22,167 nt of DNA from Fimbriimonadaceae bacterium (GTDB taxonomy: Bacteria > Armatimonadota > Fimbriimonadia > Fimbriimonadales > Fimbriimonadaceae), in NCBI GenBank assembly GCA_019694835.1, contig JAIBBE010000197.1:1-22167 (forward strand), read 5' to 3'. Below, in pieces: positions 15,673 through 22,167 of the stretch. Each line of letters opens with the position of its first letter. Within the stretch, counting starts at the first letter, position 1. The notes under the pieces were generated by a model that was given only the letters and a program-made list of their open reading frames with translations, was not told where the DNA came from and did not search any database. The translations under genes and the position numbers were made by a program.

Positions 15673-18600
15673 TCACTTGCTGAGAATCAACCAGGGTGGT
15701 ACTGCTGGGATTCGTTCCGGCTCGGCAACCTTTGCACCGGGTTTGGGAGTTCCAGCCAGGGGGGCCGTCTTTCGTTCGGCGTAAGGGGGCACACCCTTCG
15801 CGAGGTCGTCGCTCGGCTTGAGCTTCTGGATCTCCGTCTTCTGATTCTTCGCAGGGTCGAGGACCACGACGCTTTTCTCCCCCCGACCGTGCCCGACTTC
15901 GATCAGGACGGCTGTCCCATCAGACTTTTCCGAGAGAATCATCTCTTTCGTGATCGCGCAGGTTTTTGCATCCTGAACAGTCAGGTGCATCGCCCCGCCC
16001 TTGTGAACGTGAATGTGGGCCACGCCGCCGCCGCCCTGACTCGCGAGTAGCTTGAACCCGGCGAGGCTGATCGGTTGCCGGAGCAGCAGATCGATGATTT
16101 TCTCGATGGTAATCCCGGCGAGGTCAACTTCGAGCAGGGTGATATCGACCCCGATGATGATCACCGACAGTTTGGCGGAGGGGCGAAGAGATGCTTCCAC
16201 TTGGGCACCGGCCACGGTCACCTTCTTGCCAAACAGGTAGAACCCGAAACCGATCTCCGCGGTGAGCGTGGTGTCGCTCAGCGGCTTCCACTTGCCATCG
16301 ATCTTTGCCTTCGCCTGGGAGAGTAGGAGTGAGAGTTCTGCCTCGGCCCCGAATTTCTCAGTCGAGAACCAGACCTTCGCGTGGGCAAGGGTCGCACTAA
16401 ATGCTTTGAGGTCGCCACTTCCTTCGAGCTCGACCTTGGCGAAATCGAGGAAGAATTTTCCGTCCACCTCCAGCACTCGGGGAACCCCGAGTCGAGTAGT
16501 CAGGTCGAACCGCTTCTTCGCGAAGTCGGCCCGGGCTTCGACATTTCCTGCCGGAAGCACACTCATCACGACCAATCTCCCCGTGGCGGTGAATACCGGC
16601 TCGCCTTTGATCGGGATGCGAATCCGACAGTCCATCTTGATAAGCGCGGAAAGTGTCTGCTCAAGCAACGTGATGTCGCACCCTCCGCCTATGTACTCGC
16701 GGGCGAGCTCTGCCTTGAAGTTCGTCAGCATGAACACAGGAGGGACGGGGACTTGAAAGCCCTTCCCGGTAGAGAAGCCGATCGGCAGGTCGATCGATAC
16801 GCCCTTCTCCCCGATACGAACGGTGAGCAGAGCTTCGAGAACCTCGATCAGGGTGATCTGAACGGTCACCGAGATCGACTTCGACTTGGTGAACAGTTGC
16901 GAGGCATCAATGCTCTTCACCGTCGCCACGCCATCAATGCTAATCGCGTTCATCAGGTCGGCGGCCTCCGGCTTGACGACGACGTTACTTGTGTTGAACT
17001 TCTTGCCGTCGAAGAAAACATTCTCGACCCCGATCGCGATCGGCCCGAACTTGCCCTTGCCGCCGAACCGCACCCCGTCCGGGTTCCTGACCACCTCCGC
17101 AGTTGTCACTTCCAACTCAATCCCGTCGATAACGGTTACCTTCTGGCCCTTGAGTTCCGCGACGAGTTGGTTCAGGGCGTTTGTGACCACAAGCCCTAGG
17201 TCGAGGCCATGAACACCGCGGCGGTCGATACGAATGTCCAGCGATACCGGGCTCTTCAGTCCAATCTGCGCCGACAGGGAGAGATGAATGACATCGGTCT
17301 TGTACTCCAACTTGGTCAGTTGGACCCGGCAGCCTGCGGTTTCCTTTTGCAGCTTCTCTTCGATCCGGAGAACCAGATCCGCGATCAGTCGGTCGCGGTC
17401 TACCGTGATCCCGGAGCGGCTGACGGCGAGCGGTGCGACAGCCTCGCCGAGTCCCTCGACTTTAAGTCGCAGCGCGGCATGGAGGCCGGTCGGCTCACCG
17501 ACGGCCCGTTCGACCTTCACAGAGAGTGGGAAGCCAGCGAGCGTGAGCATGTGCCCATCGATCGCCTTGGCCAGTTTCTTCCACAGTGCAGCTTCGGCCG
17601 AGCGGCCGTCGCCTTCAAACCGCACCCCGTCCCGCCCAATTGAGAGGAACCCTAGGTCGATGAAGTCGGGTAGATCCAGTTCGGGGAGTTTCACCCCGAC
17701 TTGCACCCGGAAGCCGTCCCCGACGAGGGTGGGCTCACCAAATCGCACCCGGTCCTGGACAATGCGAAACACCCACCCGTCCGCCCACGCCCGAAGGGGT
17801 TCAAGAAGCGCCTCCGGCTTGTCCCAGGTGATTCGGGGCACAGCCCCGTTCGGAAACTCAACTCGTACCGACCCGGAAGGACGCCCGAGCAACTCGGCAT
17901 CGGCAGTCGCCTTTCGTGCCGGTTCATCGAGTTTGATGTTTTTGAACGTGAGCGGTCCAAGGTCGGTTCGCTCCCGCTTCCACGCGGCGAGTTCTTTAAG
18001 CGCGGCGTCAGCGACCATCGCCTCCGCTGCTTTCGAGAGGTCGCCTACATCACCCACCCGGAATCCTGTCCGGTCGATCCGGTGGTTCTTGGTCGGTTTC
18101 CATCCGACTCCCGGGATATCCACCTCGGCGTCGAACACGAGCGCCACCGCGTCGAGCCGGTCCAACTCCCACCGCACGGCGGTAACTCTGAGCGGGCCAC
18201 GCAACCCGGACACGGCTCCGGCAAGCATCCTTTGAAGCGGCTCAGTCAGTGCTTTCGTATCGGGGAGCGCCGCATCTGCCTTCCCAGGGATGAGCCCACG
18301 TTCGAGTTCAAAGGTCGCCTCGGGGAATACGATTCTCATGCCGAGCGATGGCGACGACAGGGTCACTGGAATCCGCACCCCCTTCGGCAATGAGGCGGGC
18401 ATACCGAAACCCACGGTGAACGGACCGATCTCGAACGGCTTTAATTGCGGCACCCGGGCGAGAAGGGCGGTGGCAGCCTTGCCCGAGAGCGCGCCTGCGG
18501 TAAGCCCTCCCTTTCCTAGGACGATGTTTTGCAGCAGCAGTTCTCCGAGCGATTCGATTCGCAGTTCAACGTCTGCGCTCAGTCCACCGGGGAACTCGAA

Positions 18601-21039
18601 CCCGAGCCGGGTCGCTCGCGCCGACCACCCCGGCCCGGATAACTTCAGGTCGGAGACGGCTTCCGCGGCGAGTATCCGAACTCGCTCGACCTCAGTCGGC
18701 TTTCCAGCAACGACCCGCAATCCGTCAAAGGCGAGGAATGGCTTACTGTCTTTAGATACCACTGCGTCCAACAGGCGAACATCGCCGATTGCCTGGCGCG
18801 GGGTTGTCGTGACGGAAAAACCCGCCGGAACTAGCGATTCCACCCGCCGGGCGACGAGTCGAATGACAACCTCTTCAAGATTGCGAACGCGGACACCGGA
18901 GTTGTCGATAGCGGCTTCAAACTTGCCGACCGTCGGCAGGTCAATGCCTAACACCAGCCCGACCCGGATCGACTTCTCCGTGACCTCGACGTCGAACATT
19001 GCCGACACAGGGCCCACACGTACCGAGTCGTCGAGAAGGTCCTTCGGCAGTTTGTTCTTCAGCCACGCCGCCGTCGCCTTCCGGTCAAACTCGATTAACG
19101 CGAGCTTCCCCTCCTTCTCACCGATGACAAGAGAGAGCTTCAGATCCCCAAGTGTAACCGACGCAGGCCATCGCCCCGGTTCGACCTCTCCCAGTTTCAC
19201 CCGAAGCGCTGGACCGAGATGCAACTCCTTCCCGGTGAGAGCGGCCCGGAGCGGCCCCTTCCAGTCGAAGGGCTTGCCCGGCGTGGTCGGGATGCGGATG
19301 GGGAACTCAAGGGGTCGCTCGAAAAAAGGGCTTGCCCAGATTGCACGGCAGCTGAGTTCCTCTTCGTCCGGGTCGTAGTTTAGTTCCGAGACGCGGACCG
19401 GAATTGCGTTCCCGATAAGGTCTCCGGGCAGGCGCAGCCCTCGGCGAAGGTATTCGGCAAGCACCTCCTCGTTTCGGGTCAGCTCGACGAGTCCGCTGCT
19501 GAGGTCATTCCATCCGAGCTCACCGGTGTCGCTACACCACCCAGGCAACTCCACCCGTTTGCCACCCACAGTAAGAACCACTCGGAGTTTCGTGCCGACT
19601 TTCGCGGTATCCTTTGGGACCGATTGTTCGAGCCGTTCGGCGATCCAGCCACGGGGGTCCCGATCAATCCGCTCTGACAGCTTCGCGAGGGTATCCTGAA
19701 GCGCCTTCGACCGTGAACCATCACCGACGATGAGGGCCTCGAAGCCAACTAGTCCGGGCTTCTCTTTCGTCCCGTTGAGAAGCCTCTGGATTTCCTCCCG
19801 TGAAATTAGTCCCGCGCGAACAAATCCCCCGAGGGTCAGTCGGAGGGAGTCGCTCTTCAGGAGCTGCACCGCCGTCGCGTAGAGCGGGGCAACCACCCTT
19901 CGCTTCGCGGCCTCCCGAACAGACTCTTCTAGCTTTTGCGAGTCGTCGGCCGTGAGCCTTCCGGCTACTGTCAACTCGCCCGTCTGCGGGTCGTAGGACA
20001 GCTTGGGGCCGAGGTTCGGAATTAGGTCTGTTGGAAGCCCGCGGCCGATCGGCACACGGAGTTGCCGCGGGGACAGGCTCCAGTCAAAGCTTCCGTTCGA
20101 CGGAAACCGGACCAAGTGGTCGAATGTCAGCTCGGTCCGTTCTGTCGTTCCTGGTAGCGGTGGGAGGCTCGCCGACAGAGTTGCCACGATTCCTTGGTTG
20201 ACCAGTTCAAGTCGGGCGATGGTTAGCTCTGTACCGCCGGGCAGCCGCAGCGGCTTTGCTTTGTGACGGACAAGCTCCAGCCACTCCGCGACCGGCTGGG
20301 GGCGGTTCCGGTAGAACATCCCGAGATTTGCATCCCCAATCGGAAACGGCGGCAGCTTGGCCGGCACGCCGAACCCGAGATCGAGGGCGGCACCGCTGAT
20401 CACCCATTCCAAGGTCTCCCGGCCTTCGCGCGACACTTTGACAGTTTCAAGAGAGAGCTTGCCGGCGAGCGGCAGTCCCACCTGGTGGCGTAAGTGGACG
20501 AGCGCATCTTCCTCGGTGGGACCCACAGCGGGATCAAACCCGCAGTCGAGCGGATCAAGGAACAGCCGGTCGAACTCCTTCAATTGTCGGATGACCCGCT
20601 GGACTGTCTCCCTATCGTTTACGTCAGGGGGTGTGAGGCCGAGCATGTCACGGAGCATCGGCTCGAACGCCTGGAGTCGTTCGAGGGACGGACCAGATTC
20701 AAGAACAATGACGAGTTTCCGGAGGTTGATCGAGCCGACGAAATTCACAGGCTCGGGCCGAAGCCGTACGCGTAGGCCCCTGACAAGTTGAGCGAGGTCG
20801 GCCTTTGTCTCGACTTGCACACCGTGCGGGAGTGGGGCAAGAAGCTCGCGTACTTCAGCAACCTCTTTCTCGGTGCCATTGGCCACGACCCGATAAAGCT
20901 TGGCAGCGGTATAGATGTCGGGGACGAATAGGAGCTGCCCGGCTGCAGCTGGTTGCTTGGCATTTTCGGCTGATTGGGCTTGGATGCTACATAGAAGGGC
21001 TAGGTTAAACATGACCGCGAGTCGCAAAATTTCCTGCAT
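15673..21039 (-). CDS. Giant secreted beta-rich repetitive protein (1788 aa)
   Basis: The protein begins with a signal peptide (AVMFNLALLCSIQAQSAENA region; cleavage near residue 24), and the mature chain has no other membrane helix, so it should be periplasmic or surface-associated. Most of it is alternating short beta strands with helices. A unit recurs: strands, then an (I)DRxGVxV-type turn, then an amphipathic helix and V-x-V-x-x-P strands. Clear copies lie near residues 709 (AIDNSGVRVRNLEEVV), 985 (RIDRTGFRVGDVGDLS), 1130 (IGRDGVRFEGDGRS), 1206 (SRSGITVDRDRLIADL) and 1270 (RIDRRGVHGLDLGL). The general look recalls elongated AsmA/TamB-type beta-groove proteins, but I see no diagnostic motif. 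The C-terminus is a small domain with HIHVHKGG plus a Pro/Lys-rich tail. It is the first gene of the minus-strand cluster. AAGGG lies about eight bases before the ATG; an internal Met10 is an alternative start. Confidence 0.75.
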   Translation of the reverse strand: MQEILRLAVMFNLALLCSIQAQSAENAKQPAAAGQLLFVPDIYTAAKLYRVVANGTEKEVAEVRELLAPLPHGVQVETKADLAQLVRGLRVRLRPEPVNFVGSINLRKLVIVLESGPSLERLQAFEPMLRDMLGLTPPDVNDRETVQRVIRQLKEFDRLFLDPLDCGFDPAVGPTEEDALVHLRHQVGLPLAGKLSLETVKVSREGRETLEWVISGAALDLGFGVPAKLPPFPIGDANLGMFYRNRPQPVAEWLELVRHKAKPLRLPGGTELTIARLELVNQGIVATLSASLPPLPGTTERTELTFDHLVRFPSNGSFDWSLSPRQLRVPIGRGLPTDLIPNLGPKLSYDPQTGELTVAGRLTADDSQKLEESVREAAKRRVVAPLYATAVQLLKSDSLRLTLGGFVRAGLISREEIQRLLNGTKEKPGLVGFEALIVGDGSRSKALQDTLAKLSERIDRDPRGWIAERLEQSVPKDTAKVGTKLRVVLTVGGKRVELPGWCSDTGELGWNDLSSGLVELTRNEEVLAEYLRRGLRLPGDLIGNAIPVRVSELNYDPDEEELSCRAIWASPFFERPLEFPIRIPTTPGKPFDWKGPLRAALTGKELHLGPALRVKLGEVEPGRWPASVTLGDLKLSLVIGEKEGKLALIEFDRKATAAWLKNKLPKDLLDDSVRVGPVSAMFDVEVTEKSIRVGLVLGIDLPTVGKFEAAIDNSGVRVRNLEEVVIRLVARRVESLVPAGFSVTTTPRQAIGDVRLLDAVVSKDSKPFLAFDGLRVVAGKPTEVERVRILAAEAVSDLKLSGPGWSARATRLGFEFPGGLSADVELRIESLGELLLQNIVLGKGGLTAGALSGKAATALLARVPQLKPFEIGPFTVGFGMPASLPKGVRIPVTLSSPSLGMRIVFPEATFELERGLIPGKADAALPDTKALTEPLQRMLAGAVSGLRGPLRVTAVRWELDRLDAVALVFDAEVDIPGVGWKPTKNHRIDRTGFRVGDVGDLSKAAEAMVADAALKELAAWKRERTDLGPLTFKNIKLDEPARKATADAELLGRPSGSVRVEFPNGAVPRITWDKPEALLEPLRAWADGWVFRIVQDRVRFGEPTLVGDGFRVQVGVKLPELDLPDFIDLGFLSIGRDGVRFEGDGRSAEAALWKKLAKAIDGHMLTLAGFPLSVKVERAVGEPTGLHAALRLKVEGLGEAVAPLAVSRSGITVDRDRLIADLVLRIEEKLQKETAGCRVQLTKLEYKTDVIHLSLSAQIGLKSPVSLDIRIDRRGVHGLDLGLVVTNALNQLVAELKGQKVTVIDGIELEVTTAEVVRNPDGVRFGGKGKFGPIAIGVENVFFDGKKFNTSNVVVKPEAADLMNAISIDGVATVKSIDASQLFTKSKSISVTVQITLIEVLEALLTVRIGEKGVSIDLPIGFSTGKGFQVPVPPVFMLTNFKAELAREYIGGGCDITLLEQTLSALIKMDCRIRIPIKGEPVFTATGRLVVMSVLPAGNVEARADFAKKRFDLTTRLGVPRVLEVDGKFFLDFAKVELEGSGDLKAFSATLAHAKVWFSTEKFGAEAELSLLLSQAKAKIDGKWKPLSDTTLTAEIGFGFYLFGKKVTVAGAQVEASLRPSAKLSVIIIGVDITLLEVDLAGITIEKIIDLLLRQPISLAGFKLLASQGGGGVAHIHVHKGGAMHLTVQDAKTCAITKEMILSEKSDGTAVLIEVGHGRGEKSVVVLDPAKNQKTEIQKLKPSDDLAKGVPPYAERKTAPLAGTPKPGAKVAEPERIPAVPPWLILSK

Positions 21040-21463
21040 GTGCGAACCCTTTTGAATGGTGCAGAATTAGGTGGTCGAATAGTAAAGTGCTTGGGATAAA
21101 ATAACCTGCCTGAGGGTGGTTGTCGAGCAAACACTTTGAAGACAGAGGTGGAGGTACGAAGGGAGGCCGTTGGAAGACTGAGTCGACAATAGGCCTCCCC
21201 CGTGCTGGAAACCTTTGCCATCCGTACAGGCCACCAAAGTTGCCCCACCGGCCCGGCAGCCCGATCCATCACGACGGCATGGTTCTTAATGTCATCGGCG
21301 AACCCTTATTGGGGTTAGAAGGGGAATATTGGACAAGACAGAAAAAGCCAAGGGCAGATCATCTTGCGAAGCCATTCAACAAAGACCTATTACGACTTCG
21401 ACACAGCGTCTAAAGGAACTTTACATCGTTGCTCTGGGGTAGGTAACAAACATTGAGACTACT
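21040..21463. other. Divergent intergenic region (424 bp)
   Basis: The region separates the divergently read giant-protein gene and the 188-aa gene and must hold both promoters. I see no confident -35/-10 pair, riboswitch or RNA gene. Open frames on both strands here show no recognisable protein sequence. Confidence 0.5.
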
Positions 21464-22030
21464 ATGCCATCAAGATCGCTAGATGATGCTTTGAATGCCA
21501 TCCGCAATGAGCACATCCGGGGAAAAGCGTGCGTCGGGAAAAAGTTCGAAGAGGAACTATCTGAAAGTGAAAAAGTCCTTCTTCGGAAAAGTCCTCACTT
21601 TGCTGATCCCATTACAGGTTATTCAGATGCAGAACTGGAGGCACTCCTGAATGCCTGCCGGGAACGATCCTACGCGATTGGTATCGATGTTGTACGAAAG
21701 CTGCTCTCGTTTCCGAAGAAAGAACGTAAAGCCGTTCAACGAGTGATAGTGAAAGGGCGAATGAGCTCCCGACAGGTACAAGCGCTGATAAAGAGTAAGC
21801 ACGGTGGCCCCAGACGCACAAATGTAGGCCGGAAGCCAATAGATCTCACATCAACAGATGCTGCTCTGAAGGGATTACGTGATCTCTCAAGTCGCTACTT
21901 AGCAGCCATCCGCTTGCTGCATCTTGCGCATGTGAAGAAAGAGCTGACTTTGCCGAAGAAGCTTCCGAAAAGCCTCGCCTTGGCAGAAAGTCATTGCAAG
22001 GAGTTGCTGTCTCTGATCGAACAGTGTTGA
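21464..22030 (+). CDS. Hypothetical protein, possibly DNA-binding (188 aa)
   Basis: The 188-residue product is basic and almost wholly helical, and I do not recognise its family. The segment RVIVKGRMSSRQVQALIKSK (about 92-111) followed by GGPRRTNVGRKP has the shape of a helix-turn-helix with a basic arm, loosely like ParB-type or other DNA-binding modules of planctomycetes. The N-terminal part (about 1-90) and the C-terminal helices with a Lys/Leu-rich stretch (KKELTLPKKLPKSLALAE) show no catalytic motif. No strong ribosome binding site precedes ATG 21464. It is read away from the large operon and is not obviously connected to it. A regulatory role is only a guess. Confidence 0.6.
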   Translation: MPSRSLDDALNAIRNEHIRGKACVGKKFEEELSESEKVLLRKSPHFADPITGYSDAELEALLNACRERSYAIGIDVVRKLLSFPKKERKAVQRVIVKGRMSSRQVQALIKSKHGGPRRTNVGRKPIDLTSTDAALKGLRDLSSRYLAAIRLLHLAHVKKELTLPKKLPKSLALAESHCKELLSLIEQC

Positions 22031-22044
22031 ATGTTTCCCCTTTA

Positions 22045-22062
22045 TCAAAATACGTATTTTGA
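22045..22062. terminator. 18-bp AT-rich perfect palindrome between converging frames
   Basis: TCAAAATACGTATTTTGA lies 15 bp after the stop of the 188-aa gene. It could act as a weak bidirectional terminator or as an operator; the stem is AT-rich, so the terminator reading is uncertain. Confidence 0.35.
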
Positions 22063-22076
22063 ATTACGTTTCATGA

Positions 22077-22166
22077 TCAGTGCCTGAAGAGCTCGGCATG
22101 CTCTTCCTCAAAGAAATTGACTACACGGCTCATGATCGCCATCAGTCGCCTGCGGTGCGGAGTTGA
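22077..22166 (-). CDS. Possible C-terminal tail of a converging gene (partial)
   Basis: The minus-strand frame entering from the right edge reads RRRLMAIMSRVVNFFEEEHA and ends in ELFRH with a stop at 22077-22079. It looks like a natural helical C-terminus and the palindrome beside it fits two converging genes. With only about 29 codons no family can be named and chance is not excluded. Confidence 0.3.
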   Translation of the reverse strand, partial: STPHRRRLMAIMSRVVNFFEEEHAELFRH

Positions 22167-22167
22167 A

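Larger units (their letters stand above)
5812..21039 (-). other. Candidate operon: stator-type proton channel with giant envelope proteins
   Basis: Six minus-strand genes follow one another with gaps of 38 bp, 59 bp, a 4-nt overlap, 9 bp and 147 bp. The first five are almost certainly co-transcribed; the L,D-transpeptidase gene probably is. Four products carry membrane helices and two are secreted, and all appear to act at the envelope. The order is secreted giant, coiled-coil membrane protein, channel, anchor with toroid, second anchor, cell-wall enzyme. It suggests a machine that uses ion flow to act on a periplasmic or cell-wall target. Confidence 0.75.

Noticed and set aside
17288..19378. 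Plus-strand frames of 315 and 362 residues opposite the giant gene
   Set aside because: They are rich in Ser, Arg and Pro as expected for antisense of GC-rich coding DNA, and show no motifs.
21120..21413. 97-residue plus-strand frame in the divergent intergenic region
   Set aside because: It starts at a weak TTG without ribosome binding site; a short GLEGEYWTRQKK stretch hints at some effector families but is too short to support.

Overview
The window looks like chromosomal DNA of a planctomycete, most likely of the Gemmata group. This is inferred from the style of the genes (IS21 and large serine-recombinase elements, giant low-similarity envelope proteins, a MotA/TolQ homologue beside toroid-repeat proteins). 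No rRNA, tRNA or other taxonomic marker is present.

Positions 1 to about 5800 are a nest of mobile elements. An IS21-family element enters from the left: istA has lost its first codons to the window edge, istB follows, and the element ends at 5138. A 2.57 kb serine-recombinase element (2135-4702) sits inside istB between two CCCAAGCG copies. Removing it rejoins istB exactly in frame as a 267-codon gene. It carries a small DUF5372-like protein, a 56-aa protein and a 690-aa large serine recombinase. Right of the IS21 end lie scraps of older elements: an antisense IS66 transposase fragment that starts at the IS21 terminus, a 32-bp perfect palindrome, the N-terminus of a tyrosine recombinase, a second IS21-type terminus and a 15-bp tandem duplication.

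Positions 5812-21039 hold six genes on the minus strand, apparently one operon read right to left. They encode a 1788-aa secreted, repetitive, beta-rich protein; a 1289-aa membrane protein with a long coiled coil and a Gly/Thr/Pro/Lys linker; a 646-aa MotA/TolQ/ExbB-type proton-channel protein; an 826-aa protein with a MotB/ExbD-like N-terminal anchor and an alpha/alpha-toroid domain; a 240-aa protein with a similar Asp-bearing anchor; and a 198-aa secreted L,D-transpeptidase-like protein. The middle genes are tightly packed (a 4-nt ATGA overlap, then a 9-nt gap). My reading is a proton-motive-force-driven stator complex whose two anchor subunits differ, coupled to large periplasmic proteins and perhaps to cell-wall modification. 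I do not recognise it as a described system, and it is the main object of interest here.

After a 424-bp divergent intergenic region, a 188-aa hypothetical protein (21464-22030, plus strand) closes the window. It is followed by an 18-bp palindrome and the possible C-terminal tail of a converging gene.
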